Positions 1 through 10,414 of a DNA stretch of 64,000 nucleotides are shown piece after piece. How positions within the stretch are numbered: the stretch's first letter is position 1; every line of letters begins with the position of its first letter. Both the position numbers and the translations under genes were made by a program. Source of the stretch: DASQFQ01 sp963805525 (GTDB lineage Bacteria; Actinomycetota; Thermoleophilia; Solirubrobacterales; Solirubrobacteraceae); contig CAWDUT010000007.1 of NCBI GenBank assembly GCA_963805525.1, positions 434,001-498,000 of the forward strand, read 5' to 3'. The notes below the pieces were generated by a model, which had not been told where the DNA came from, did no database searches, and worked only from the letters and a program-made list of their open reading frames with translations.

Positions 1-633
1 GCCGCCCGCGAGATCATGAGCGGCGAGCACGCCGTCGGCCGCGTCATCGCGCGCCCGTTCCGAGGCGAGCCGGGGAAGTTCGAGCGCACCACCGGCCGCC
101 GCGACCTCGCGCTCGAGCCGCCGGGCCGCTCCTACCTCGAGGAGCTGCGCGCCGACCGCATCCCGGTCCACTCGGTCGGCAAGGTGAAGCAGGTGTTCGC
201 GAGCGTCGGCATCGACCGCGGCCACCCGGGCGCCACCAACGAGGAGGCGATCCGCTGGACCGAGCACCTGATGAACGAGCTCGACACCGGCCTCGTGTTC
301 GCCAACTTCGTCGAGACCGACCAGGTCTACGGCCACCGCGGCGACATCCCCGGCTTCCATGAGGCGCTCAAGGTGATCGACGCGGCGGTCGGCCGCTGGC
401 TCGAGTGGCTCGACCCGGAGCGCGACCTCCTCGTCCTCACCGCCGACCACGGCTGCGACCCGACCACGCCCGGCTCCGACCACACGCGCGAGTACGCGCC
501 GCTGCTCGCCCGCTTCGCCGGCGACGGGGGAGCGCGCCACGACGGGCCGCTGGCCGACGTCGGCGCCTCCGCGCTCCGCTGGCTGGCCGGGAGGGACGCC
601 CCGGCGCTGCCCGGCGAGCCGTTCGTCCCGTGA
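1..633 (+). CDS. deoB: Phosphopentomutase, C-terminal part (5' end outside window)
   Basis: Interconverts ribose/deoxyribose 1-phosphate and 5-phosphate in nucleoside salvage. The reading frame is open from base 1 and begins inside the protein with AAREIMSGEHAVGRVIARPF, a typical DeoB segment. The metal-binding TADHGCDPTTPGSDHTRE region of the alkaline-phosphatase superfamily lies about 60 residues before the end. Only the C-terminal half of a roughly 390-residue family is present. The stop overlaps the start of the next gene (GTGA at 630-633), so the two are probably co-transcribed. Confidence 0.95.
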   Translation, partial: AAREIMSGEHAVGRVIARPFRGEPGKFERTTGRRDLALEPPGRSYLEELRADRIPVHSVGKVKQVFASVGIDRGHPGATNEEAIRWTEHLMNELDTGLVFANFVETDQVYGHRGDIPGFHEALKVIDAAVGRWLEWLDPERDLLVLTADHGCDPTTPGSDHTREYAPLLARFAGDGGARHDGPLADVGASALRWLAGRDAPALPGEPFVP

Positions 634-1937
634 GGGGACCGGCGGGCGGCACGACCCGGCCGCCGGCCAGGGCGGCCTTCCTCCGGCCGCCCTTTCAGGG
701 GCCGGCCACCGTCGTTCTTGCCGCCCTCCTCCTCGCCGGCTGCGGCGGCAGCAGCGGGCCGTCCTCGGCCAAGTCGGCGCCCTCGCCGGCCGCGCCCGCC
801 GCCACGCCGAGCACGCCGGGGGACGTCGAGCAGCTGGAGCAGCTGATGAAGCGCCGGGCCGACGCGCTCGCCGCGGGCCGGCTGAGCGCGTACGCCGCCA
901 CCGCCGCTGGCCCCCAGCGCGACCGCGACCGCGAGGTCGCCCGCAACGCCCGCGGGCTGCCGCTGCGGGACGTCTCGCTGCACGTCGACTCCTCTGACGT
1001 CAGCGGCCGCGCCGCCACGCTCAAGGTCCGCGCCGTCTACGGCGTCCGCGGCGTGCGGGGCACGTTCGACACCACCCGCAGCGTCCGCGCGCGCCGCACG
1101 AAGCAGGGCTGGCGGGTCCGGAGCGAGTCGACCGACCGCGAGCGGTTCCCGTGGGAGATCGGGCCGGTGCAGTCGCGGCGCTCTCCCCACTTCGTCGTGC
1201 TCGCGCCACAGGACCTCCCGCTCGACTCGCTGATGACCGCGCTCGAGGCCGGCTACGCCCGCATGGGCGACGTCTTGAAGAAGCCGCGCCTGCGCCGCCG
1301 CTACCTCGTCGTGGTGGCGGGCGGCGCGCAGGCGGCGCGCTCGCTGACCGAGCGGATCCGCGGGGTCGAGTCACTCGCCGCCATCTCCGACGCCGAGGTG
1401 CAGGAGACCGGCAGCGCCAAGCGCGTCAGCGAGGTCGTCTCCCAGCGGCTCGTGGTCGTGTGGCCGCCCTTCAGCGCGCTCGACGCCGACGGCCAGCAGC
1501 GCGTCGTCACCCACGAGCTGACCCACGCGGCGCTCGCCGGCGTCACCTCCGGCCGCACGCCGTCGTGGCTGATCGAAGGGATCGCGCTCTACGTCTCCGA
1601 GGACCGCCGCAGCGGCGACGCCGCCCGCTACCTCGCCGGCGAGGCCAGCGGCCGCGCCCGCCGCGCGCTGAGCCTGGAAGCCCTCTCGGAGCCCGACGCG
1701 ATCGCCCGCCTCTCCGGCGACGGCCAGGCGGTCGCCTACGCCTACGCCTCGGCCGCGTCGTTTTACATCGCCGACCGCTTCGGCCGCAGGCGCTTCATCA
1801 AGCTCTACAACGCCTTCAACGACGAGGACCTGCCGGGCAAAGCCGGCCTGGAGACCACCCGCCGCGCAATCCTCCGCACGCTCGGGATCTCGCTCGACCG
1901 CCTCGACACCGACCTCCACATCGCACTCCTCGGCTGA
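630..1937 (+). CDS. Lipoprotein metalloprotease (HExxH, peptidase MA-like)
   Basis: Predicted 435-residue lipoprotein. The GTG start overlaps the deoB stop and gives a hydrophobic leader ending in the lipobox LLAGC (Cys about residue 38). A low-complexity Ser/Ala/Pro linker follows, then a middle NTF2-like or mixed domain. The catalytic core has HELTH at residues 295-299 and a downstream Glu in WLIEG (about residue 316), the gluzincin arrangement seen in peptidase MA families. It is probably anchored on the outer face of the membrane. Substrate unknown. A second, distinct HExxH protein occurs at 33670-34848. Confidence 0.8.
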   Translation: MRGPAGGTTRPPARAAFLRPPFQGPATVVLAALLLAGCGGSSGPSSAKSAPSPAAPAATPSTPGDVEQLEQLMKRRADALAAGRLSAYAATAAGPQRDRDREVARNARGLPLRDVSLHVDSSDVSGRAATLKVRAVYGVRGVRGTFDTTRSVRARRTKQGWRVRSESTDRERFPWEIGPVQSRRSPHFVVLAPQDLPLDSLMTALEAGYARMGDVLKKPRLRRRYLVVVAGGAQAARSLTERIRGVESLAAISDAEVQETGSAKRVSEVVSQRLVVVWPPFSALDADGQQRVVTHELTHAALAGVTSGRTPSWLIEGIALYVSEDRRSGDAARYLAGEASGRARRALSLEALSEPDAIARLSGDGQAVAYAYASAASFYIADRFGRRRFIKLYNAFNDEDLPGKAGLETTRRAILRTLGISLDRLDTDLHIALLG

Positions 1938-1979
1938 GATGGCTGCTTCCACCCCTCGCACCATCTAGCCTCGGACGCC

Positions 1980-2882
1980 GTGCCCGAGCTGCCTGAAGTC
2001 GAGACGATCCGCCGCTACCTGGCGCCGCACGTCGACGGCCGCACGCTGCACGCGCTGGAGATCCACGACGCGCGCTGGACGCTGCCGCTCGCGCCCCCGG
2101 AGGTCGCCACCGCCGTGGCCGGCCGCCGCGTCGAGCAGCTCGGCCGCCGTGGCAAGTACCTCGTGTGGGAGCTCGAGGACGAGGTCTATCTGATGCTGCA
2201 CCTGCGGATGACCGGCACGCTGCTGCTCGACCCGCCCGAGCGCCCGCCGCACACCCGCGTCACCTTCGACCTCGGCGAGCACACGCTCGAGTTCGTCGAC
2301 CCGCGCCGCTTCGGCACCGGCGAGCTCGCGCTGGGTCCGGACGCGCTCGACGACTTCTTCGCCAAGCGGCTGGGGGTCGAGCCGTTCGAGCCCGAGTTCA
2401 CCGGCGAGTACCTGTACGAGCTGACCCAGAACAGCCGCGCGCCGATCAAGGCGATGCTGCTCGACCAGAAGCGGATCGCCGGCGTCGGCAACATCTACGC
2501 CGACGAGGCGCTCTTCCGGGCCCGCATCCACCCGCTGCGGCTCGCGAACCGCATCAACCGGAAGCAGGCGGCAGCGCTCCGCGACGCCATCGTCGAGACG
2601 CTCGAGCTCGGCATCGAGTCCAAGGGGGCGACGATCGACGACTTCCGCGACCCGGAAGGGGTCAGCGGCTCGTTCCAGGACCGCTTCCTGATCCACCTGC
2701 GCGAGGGCGAGCCGTGCGTGCGCTGCGGCCGGCCGGTGCGGAAGCTGCGGGCGGCGGGGCGAGGGACCTACGTGTGCGAGAGCTGCCAGCCGCGGCCGCG
2801 CAACCCTCGACCTCCCTCAAGGGGTCTGACCCCTAGGCCGCCTCGGCAAGCTCCGCGAGCTGACCTTCGCGGTCGGCCTTGA
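1980..2882 (+). CDS. mutM: Formamidopyrimidine-DNA glycosylase (Fpg)
   Basis: Base-excision repair enzyme removing 8-oxoguanine and formamidopyrimidines. It begins (GTG) with MPELPEVETIRRYL; the Pro after the initiator is the Schiff-base nucleophile and the following Glu is catalytic. The helix-two-turn-helix region (AGVGNIYADEALF) lies near residue 170, and a C-terminal zinc finger has four Cys (CVRC...CESC, about residues 243-266). A Pro/Arg-rich tail of about 30 residues after the finger is unusual. It overlaps the convergent glutaredoxin gene by 50 bases, so the tail may be an accident of stop-codon position. Confidence 0.95.
   Translation: MPELPEVETIRRYLAPHVDGRTLHALEIHDARWTLPLAPPEVATAVAGRRVEQLGRRGKYLVWELEDEVYLMLHLRMTGTLLLDPPERPPHTRVTFDLGEHTLEFVDPRRFGTGELALGPDALDDFFAKRLGVEPFEPEFTGEYLYELTQNSRAPIKAMLLDQKRIAGVGNIYADEALFRARIHPLRLANRINRKQAAALRDAIVETLELGIESKGATIDDFRDPEGVSGSFQDRFLIHLREGEPCVRCGRPVRKLRAAGRGTYVCESCQPRPRNPRPPSRGLTPRPPRQAPRADLRGRP
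2820..2834. terminator. Short inverted repeat between convergent genes
   Basis: Arms AGGGGT and ACCCCT separated by CTG. It lies immediately after the glutaredoxin stop on the minus strand and inside the 3' end of mutM. A terminator role for the minus-strand gene is plausible, but there is no U-tract and the stem is short. Confidence 0.35.
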
Positions 2883-3090
2883 CCAGCTCCTGGTAGCCGC
2901 CGAGCGGCTCCCCGTCGATGACGACCTGGGGGAACGTCATCATGCCGGTGAGCCGAACCAGCTCCGCGCGACCCTCGGGGTCACGGGCCAGGTTGATCTC
3001 CTCGTAGGGGATCCGCCGCTTGGCCAGGAGCGCCTTCGCGGTCCGGCAATACCCACAGGGCTCAGTCGTGTACACAGTCATCCGCCGCAT
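2833..3090 (-). CDS. Glutaredoxin-like protein
   Basis: Small thiol-disulfide oxidoreductase of 85 residues with the thioredoxin fold. The redox motif is CGYC (TTEPCGYC near the N-terminus), the cis-Pro loop is TFPQVV, and a GG turn (EPLGGYQEL) completes the glutaredoxin pattern. It could be a glutaredoxin or a mycoredoxin-type enzyme using mycothiol in actinobacteria. The start is the first ATG (codon 3088-3090); an alternative ATG three codons in (3081) would remove MRR. It is transcribed divergently from recO, with 27 bases between the starts. Confidence 0.9.
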   Translation of the reverse strand: MRRMTVYTTEPCGYCRTAKALLAKRRIPYEEINLARDPEGRAELVRLTGMMTFPQVVIDGEPLGGYQELVKADREGQLAELAEAA

Positions 3091-3117
3091 TACTTCAGGA
3101 AGTATAGGAACTGATTC

Positions 3118-3834
3118 GTGGCTGGCTCTCTGAAGACCGAGGGCATCGTCCTCCGCTCCATGCGCTACGGCGAGGCCGACCGGATCCTCCACCTCTATAC
3201 CCCGCACCTCGGGAGAGTGAGCGCGATCGCCAAGGGCGTCCGCCGCGCCAAGTCGCGCTTCGGCGGCCGGCTGGAGCCGTTCTTCCGCCTCCAGCTCGTC
3301 CTCTACGAGGGAAAGAGCGACCTCCTGACGGTCACGAGCGCCGAGACGATGGCCGGGCACCGCAAGCTCAGGGAGCACGGCCCGTCGCTCGATACCGCCG
3401 CCCGCGCCTGCGACGCGGTCGCCCGCCTGTTCGACGACGGCGACCCACACGAGGGCGTCTACCACCTGCTCGCCAACGAGCTCGCGCTGCTCGACGCCCA
3501 GCCCGACCGCGCCGGCCGCGCCAACGCGCTCGCCTTCCGCCTCAAGCTGCTGCTGGCGGCCGGCTTCGCGCCCCAGCTCTCCGCCTGCGCGAGCTGCGGC
3601 GAGCGCGAGCACCTCCAGGGCTTCTCCGGCGCCGCCGGCGGCGTCGTCTGCAGCGCCTGCGAGGCGGGCGCCTTCGGCCTCGATCAGAGCGCCCACGACT
3701 TCCTCGTCGCCGCCCTCGGCCGTCCACTCGCTGACACGCCAGAGGCCCCGCAGCGCGCGCTCGCCCAGGCGGAGCGCGCGATCAACGCCACCGTCGAGCA
3801 CCATGCGCACGTCCGCTGGAGGTCCGTGGCGTAG
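3118..3834 (+). CDS. recO: DNA repair protein RecO
   Basis: Recombination mediator that helps load RecA through the RecFOR pathway. 238 residues with a GTG start. The N-terminal OB fold begins TEGIVLRSMRYGEADRIL, the RecO signature. A four-Cys zinc-binding module (CASCGE ... CSAC) sits around residues 158-182, followed by a helical C-terminus. Length matches the family. The gene is followed after 12 bases by ppdK, so co-transcription is likely. Confidence 0.95.
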   Translation: MAGSLKTEGIVLRSMRYGEADRILHLYTPHLGRVSAIAKGVRRAKSRFGGRLEPFFRLQLVLYEGKSDLLTVTSAETMAGHRKLREHGPSLDTAARACDAVARLFDDGDPHEGVYHLLANELALLDAQPDRAGRANALAFRLKLLLAAGFAPQLSACASCGEREHLQGFSGAAGGVVCSACEAGAFGLDQSAHDFLVAALGRPLADTPEAPQRALAQAERAINATVEHHAHVRWRSVA

Positions 3835-3846
3835 AGTGCCGCTTCC

Positions 3847-6495
<2,649 letters not shown>

Positions 6496-6547
6496 CAAGT
6501 CTGCGCCGCGCGGCGGGAAGGGCCGCCCCGCTTGGCAGAATCTGAGC

Positions 6548-7552
6548 GTGATCACCTCGTCCAACTCCTTCGCCGCGCGCCAGCAGGCGCGGGAGGCCGA
6601 GTGGCTCTCGCCGCTCGCCGCCCGTTCCTATCCCGCGGATCGCGCGCGCCCGGAGGACGACTCCGGCGTCCGGACCCCGTTCCAGCGCGATCGCGACCGG
6701 ATCGTGCACTGCAAGGCGTTCCGGCGGCTCAAGCACAAGACGCAGGTGTTCGTGGCGCCCGAGGGCGACCATTACCGGACGCGGCTCACGCACACGCTGG
6801 AGACGACCCAGATCTCGCGCACCGTCGCGCGCGCGCTTGGGCTGAACGAGGACCTGACGGAGGCCATCGGGCTGGGGCACGACCTCGGGCACCCGCCGTT
6901 CGGCCACATCGGGGAGGACGTGCTGGATCGCTGCGCGCGCGAGCGCTTCGGGCGCGGGTTCCGCCACAACGAGCACTCGCTGCGGGTGGTCGACGTCCTG
7001 GAGCACCTGAACCTGACCGCCCCGGTGCGGGACGGGATCCTGCGGCACTCCTCCGGCGCGGGCGAGCCGGCGACGCTCGAGGGCAAGATCGTCCGGCTCG
7101 TCGACCGGATCGCCTACATCAACCATGACATCGACGACGCGGTCCGGGCCGGCGTCCTCCTGCCCGCGGACCTCCCGGAGGCCGAGATCGCGGTGCTGGG
7201 GGAGAGCGGCTCGCGGCGGATCGACCGGCTCGTGCGCGACCTGGTCGAGCACTCCGAGGCGGCCGGGGACATCGTGCAGGGCGAGGAGGTCGGCGGCGCG
7301 ATGCTGCGCCTGCGCGGCTTCATGTTCAAGAACGTCTACCTCGGACCGATCGCGCGCGCCGAGCACGCCAAGATCGAGCGCGTGATGCGTGGCCTGTTCG
7401 AGTGGTTCTGCGAGCACCCCGACGAGCTGCCTCCGGGCGAGGACGGCGCGGAAGAAGCCGACCGCGTGATCGACTACCTGGCGGGAATGACCGACCGCTT
7501 CGCCATCCGCGCCTGGACCGAGCGCGCGGTGCCCCAGGGCTTGCTGAACTAG
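6548..7552 (+). CDS. dgt: Deoxyguanosinetriphosphate triphosphohydrolase-like protein (HD domain)
   Basis: Hydrolyses dNTPs to deoxynucleoside and triphosphate. 334 residues with a GTG start. HD-domain metal ligands are visible in the H of TRLTHTLETTQIS and in the HD pair of LGHDLGHPPFGHIGE, with the later D in VDRIAYINHDIDD. The gene belongs to the shorter bacterial Dgt-like class. It precedes the dnaG leader, a placement that fits a dNTP/replication role. Confidence 0.93.
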   Translation: MITSSNSFAARQQAREAEWLSPLAARSYPADRARPEDDSGVRTPFQRDRDRIVHCKAFRRLKHKTQVFVAPEGDHYRTRLTHTLETTQISRTVARALGLNEDLTEAIGLGHDLGHPPFGHIGEDVLDRCARERFGRGFRHNEHSLRVVDVLEHLNLTAPVRDGILRHSSGAGEPATLEGKIVRLVDRIAYINHDIDDAVRAGVLLPADLPEAEIAVLGESGSRRIDRLVRDLVEHSEAAGDIVQGEEVGGAMLRLRGFMFKNVYLGPIARAEHAKIERVMRGLFEWFCEHPDELPPGEDGAEEADRVIDYLAGMTDRFAIRAWTERAVPQGLLN

Positions 7553-7584
7553 TGGGTCTTCTCGTGACGAGCCGTTCGGGAGAC

Positions 7585-7694
7585 CGGGCGCCGGCGCCGT
7601 CAGGCAAGGACGCAGATCCGAAGGAATACCTCTGGTATTTCGAGGGTCGAGGACGCCGCCTGGCGGTGATCGGCGCCCGCCGATCTCGGGCGGG
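7585..7694 (+). ncRNA. Candidate structured leader RNA upstream of dnaG
   Basis: The 163 bases between dgt and dnaG can fold as one long rod. Nested perfect or near-perfect pairings are 7585-7593 with 7671-7679 (CGGGCGCCG/CGGCGCCCG), 7597-7605 with 7658-7666 (9 pairs including one G-U), 7615-7619 with 7644-7648, and 7623-7630 with 7634-7641 around a UCU loop. The large internal loop carries the same heptamer, AGGACGC, on both sides (7607-7613 and 7650-7656). A competing hairpin (CCCGCC 7676-7681 with GGCGGG 7689-7694) uses the 3' end of the outer stem and ends 6 bases before the dnaG ribosome-binding site. Pairings are read directly; no known RNA family was recognised. It could be a riboswitch or attenuator, a free small RNA, or a processed element. 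Confidence 0.5.
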
Positions 7695-7715
7695 TCGTTG
7701 CGGGAAGGCCCACTA

Positions 7716-9458
7716 GTGCCGCGCTACAAGGCCGATTCGAAGGAGCGCGTGCGCGACGCGATCGACTTCGTCGAGCTCGTGAACGCGCGGACGGAGCTGC
7801 GCAAGTCCGGCCAGCGGCGCTACACGGGGCTGTGCCCGTTCCACGACGAGCGGACGCCGTCGTTCGGCATCGACCCGATCGAGAAGCTCTACCACTGCTT
7901 CGGCTGCGGCGAGGGCGGCGACGTCTTCAAGTTCGTGATGGAGACCGAGGGGTTGGACTTCCAGTCGGCGCTCGAGTCACTGGCCGAGCGCGCGGGGGTC
8001 GAGCTCGAGGCCGAGGAGGAGGATCCGCGCGCGGCCGCCCGCCGCGGGCGCGAGCAGCGGCTGCTCGATCTGATGGACCGCACCGCGACCTACTACCTGC
8101 GCGTGCTGTGGGAGTCGCGCGAGGCGGCCGAGGCGCGCGAGTATCTGCTCGGGCGCGGGCTGACCGAGGCCACGCTGCGGCAGTTCCGGGTCGGCTACTC
8201 GCCGTCGGCGTGGGACACGGTGCTCAACGCCTCCCGGCGCGCGGGCTTCAAGAACGAGGAGGTCTACGCGGCCGGCCTGGCGGTGCGGGGGCGCGAGGGC
8301 CGGCTCTACGACGTCTTCCGCGGCAAGATCATGTTCCCGCTGGCCGACGCGCGCGGGCGGGTGCGGGGTTTCGGGGCCCGCGCGATGCGGGACGGCCAGG
8401 GGCCGAAGTACGTCAACACCCGCGAGGGCGAGGCGTTCTCGAAGGGCCGCCAGCTGTTCGGCGCCGACCTCGCCCGCGCGGCGGCGGCGAAGTCGGGCTC
8501 CGTCGTGCTGGCGGAGGGCTACACGGACGTCATCGCGCTCCACCAGGCCGGCTTCGCCAACGCGGTCGGCGCGATGGGCACGGCGCTGACGCCCGAGCAG
8601 GCGAGCCAGCTCCAGCGCCTCGCCCCGGTGGTGCTGCTGTGCCTCGACGCCGACGCGGCCGGCCAGCAGGCCGCGGCGAAGGCGGCGACCGTGCTCCCGG
8701 ACCGCGTGGAGCTCCGCGTCGTCCCGCTCCCGCCGGGCGCCGACCCGGCGGACATCGTGGGGGAGGCGGGCGGCGCCGAGCGCATGCGCTCGCTGCTCGA
8801 CGCCTCCGTCCCGTTCGCGCGCTTCGCGATCGAGCGCATCCTCGAGCGCGGGCAGGACGACGAGGCGCTCACGCAGGTCGGCGCGGTCATCAAGCCGCTG
8901 CCGCAGGGCATCCTCCGCGACGGCCTCATCCGCCTTGCGTCGAGCCGGCTCGGCATCTCGCCGGATCTCGTCGAGAGCGCCATCCGCTCCGCCCGCCCGG
9001 CCTCCGTCGTCGCTCAGGAGGCGACCGGCACGCCACGCGCGGGCAACGGGGCCCGCCAGGCGATCGACCGCCGCGAGCAGTCCGAGCGGGCGTTCCTCTC
9101 GCTCTGCGTCGCCCTCCCGGAGCTGGGAGAGAAGAAGCTCGGGGCCACCGACCTCGACGCCGTCTTCACCTCCCCGCTCACCCGCCTCGCCGCCGAGCGC
9201 CTCCGAGGCCACCTCGAGCACCCGTCCTCCGTCATCGGCGACGCCCCCGAGCTTGCCGAGCTGATCCCGGAGATCGTGCTCCGCGCTGGCCAGCTCGACG
9301 CCACCCCGGCCACCCTTGAGCTCGAGGCCCTCCAGCTCGACCTCCACCGCCTCGACCGCGAGATCACCGCCGCCCGGACGGGCGGCGAGGGCGCCATCGG
9401 CGCCCTCGCCACCGAGCGCCAGAAGGTGCTCGACGCGATCCGCCACCGCCTGCAGTAG
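7716..9458 (+). CDS. dnaG: DNA primase
   Basis: Makes RNA primers at the replication fork. About 580 residues. The GTG start follows GGGAAGG (7701-7707), and the protein begins MPRYKADSKERV. The N-terminal zinc ribbon is of CHC2 type (C40, H43, C61, C64, with HCFGC). The TOPRIM catalytic core contains VVLAEGYTDVIAL and LCLDADAAGQQA. The C-terminal third, which contacts the helicase, is less conserved. An upstream in-frame TTG at 7698 is less likely because it lacks a Shine-Dalgarno. Confidence 0.97.
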   Translation: MPRYKADSKERVRDAIDFVELVNARTELRKSGQRRYTGLCPFHDERTPSFGIDPIEKLYHCFGCGEGGDVFKFVMETEGLDFQSALESLAERAGVELEAEEEDPRAAARRGREQRLLDLMDRTATYYLRVLWESREAAEAREYLLGRGLTEATLRQFRVGYSPSAWDTVLNASRRAGFKNEEVYAAGLAVRGREGRLYDVFRGKIMFPLADARGRVRGFGARAMRDGQGPKYVNTREGEAFSKGRQLFGADLARAAAAKSGSVVLAEGYTDVIALHQAGFANAVGAMGTALTPEQASQLQRLAPVVLLCLDADAAGQQAAAKAATVLPDRVELRVVPLPPGADPADIVGEAGGAERMRSLLDASVPFARFAIERILERGQDDEALTQVGAVIKPLPQGILRDGLIRLASSRLGISPDLVESAIRSARPASVVAQEATGTPRAGNGARQAIDRREQSERAFLSLCVALPELGEKKLGATDLDAVFTSPLTRLAAERLRGHLEHPSSVIGDAPELAELIPEIVLRAGQLDATPATLELEALQLDLHRLDREITAARTGGEGAIGALATERQKVLDAIRHRLQ

Positions 9459-9477
9459 AGCCAAAAGTCCGTCCGTC

Positions 9478-9497
9478 ACACGAACTAGTGTTCGTGT
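9478..9497. promoter_or_regulatory. Palindrome resembling a LexA (SOS) box
   Basis: Perfect 8-base inverted repeat ACACGAAC-TAGT-GTTCGTGT ending one base before the ATG of the HNH gene. Its core CGAAC-N4-GTTCG matches the Gram-positive/actinobacterial SOS-box pattern (GAAC-N4-GTTC). Only the first of the four central bases departs from the CGAACRNRYGTTCG consensus. It could alternatively be an autoregulatory operator or part of a dnaG terminator. Confidence 0.55.
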
Positions 9498-9498
9498 C

Positions 9499-10173
9499 AT
9501 GGATCGCGACTGGCTCGAAGCCCAACTCACCGCCGGCCGCTCGATCGAGTCGATCGCCCGAGAGGTCGGCAAGCACCCGTCGACGGTGAGCTACTGGCTG
9601 AAGAAGCACGGTCTCACGTCCCATTACGCCGAGCTGCACGGCCCGCGCGGCTCGCTGGCGCGAGACCAGCTCGCGGAGCTCGTCCGGCGGGGCCTGTCGA
9701 TCCGCGAGATCGGCCAGGCGGTGGGCAGGAGCGACACGACCGTCCGCTATTGGCTGCGCGCACATGACCTCGAGACGGTGCGCGCGGCATCGGCACCTGC
9801 CCCGGGCAACGGCGCACGCGTCATCGAGCGCGACTGCCGGATCCACGGGCGCACCGCTTGGATTCGCAGCGGGAGCGGCGATCGCTACCGATGCAGGCAG
9901 TGCCGGAGCGCGGCGGTGACCGCCCGGCGCCGGCGGGTCAAGCAGTTGCTCATCGAGGAGGCCGGCGGCCGGTGCATCCTCTGCGGCTACGACCGGTTCC
10001 CTGGCGCTCTGCACTTCCATCACCTCGACCCGGCCCAGAAGTCGTTCGCCGTCTCGTTGCAGGGAGTCACCCGCTCGCTGGAGAAAGCAAGGGCCGAGGC
10101 GGCAAAATGCGTGCTCATGTGCGCGAACTGTCACGCCGAAGTAGAGGGAGGGGTCGCTACCATTCGGCGTTGA
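9499..10173 (+). CDS. HTH-HNH endonuclease, possibly SOS-regulated
   Basis: 224-residue protein. Two successive helix-turn-helix segments (about residues 12-40, SIESIAREVGKHPSTVSYWL, and 57-85, SIREIGQAVGRSDTTVRYWL) suggest sequence-specific DNA binding. A CxxC pair (CRQC) comes next. The C-terminal HNH nuclease has CILCGY, the catalytic LHFHHLDP and CANCHAEVEGG. The ATG directly follows the LexA-like palindrome, so transcripts would be nearly leaderless. It resembles stand-alone HNH proteins of actinobacteria; the target is unknown. Other possibilities are a homing-type or phage-derived nuclease. Confidence 0.85.
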   Translation: MDRDWLEAQLTAGRSIESIAREVGKHPSTVSYWLKKHGLTSHYAELHGPRGSLARDQLAELVRRGLSIREIGQAVGRSDTTVRYWLRAHDLETVRAASAPAPGNGARVIERDCRIHGRTAWIRSGSGDRYRCRQCRSAAVTARRRRVKQLLIEEAGGRCILCGYDRFPGALHFHHLDPAQKSFAVSLQGVTRSLEKARAEAAKCVLMCANCHAEVEGGVATIRR

Positions 10174-10218
10174 GCCCCGCCTGATCCGTGCAATGAGTGC
10201 GGAAGCCCAATACACCAT

Positions 10219-10291
10219 TCGGGGGTAATTCAATCGGCAGAATGCTCGGCTGTTAACCGAGTCGTTGTGGGTTCGAGTCCCACCCCCCGAG
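10219..10291 (+). tRNA. tRNA-Asn (anticodon GTT)
   Basis: 73-base cloverleaf. Acceptor stem is TCGGGGG/CCCCCGA, D-stem ATTC/GAAT, anticodon stem CTCGG/CCGAG around CTGTTAA (anticodon GTT), T-arm GTGGG-TTCGAGT-CCCAC, discriminator G. CCA is not encoded. It is followed by a strong hairpin. Confidence 0.96.
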
Positions 10292-10304
10292 CCTCATAGC
10301 CGTA

Positions 10305-10335
10305 ACGAAGGCCGCCACGTCGAGGCGGTCTTCGT
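10305..10335 (+). terminator. Hairpin downstream of tRNA-Asn
   Basis: Arms ACGAAGGCCGCC (10305-10316) and GGCGGTCTTCGT (10324-10335) pair over 12 positions with one G-U, around a 7-base loop. The T-rich tail is modest (CGTTCTGG). Likely transcription terminator for the tRNA gene. Confidence 0.65.
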
Positions 10336-10369
10336 CGTTCTGGCCGCCCTCGCGGCGCCGGATAACAAT

Positions 10370-10382
10370 AAACGTTTTACAG
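10370..10382 (-). promoter_or_regulatory. Copy of CTGYAAAACGTTT operator-like motif
   Basis: Reading on the minus strand gives CTGTAAAACGTTT. The same 13-mer, with C for T at position 4, occurs at 12917-12929 in front of the GntR regulator. It lies 33 bases upstream of the decayed ABC-ATPase reading frame, consistent with a surviving operator of a formerly co-regulated transporter operon. Confidence 0.45.
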
Positions 10383-10414
10383 TTAGCGACGCCCTTCGCT
10401 AGCTTCCCGCCCAG

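Noticed and set aside
405..629. Extension of the lipoprotein frame upstream into deoB
   Set aside because: It would overlap deoB entirely; the lipobox and GTGA overlap support the start at 630.
7585..7694. Known riboswitch, SRP RNA or 6S RNA before dnaG
   Set aside because: None of the conserved sequences of these families that I can recall is present, so no family name is given.
7555..7715. Short coding frame in the dgt-dnaG gap
   Set aside because: No ribosome site at a plausible start and a composition dominated by the paired arms; better explained as a structured leader.
10292..10414. Prophage or island integration at tRNA-Asn
   Set aside because: No repeated tRNA end, integrase or attachment-site copy was seen downstream.
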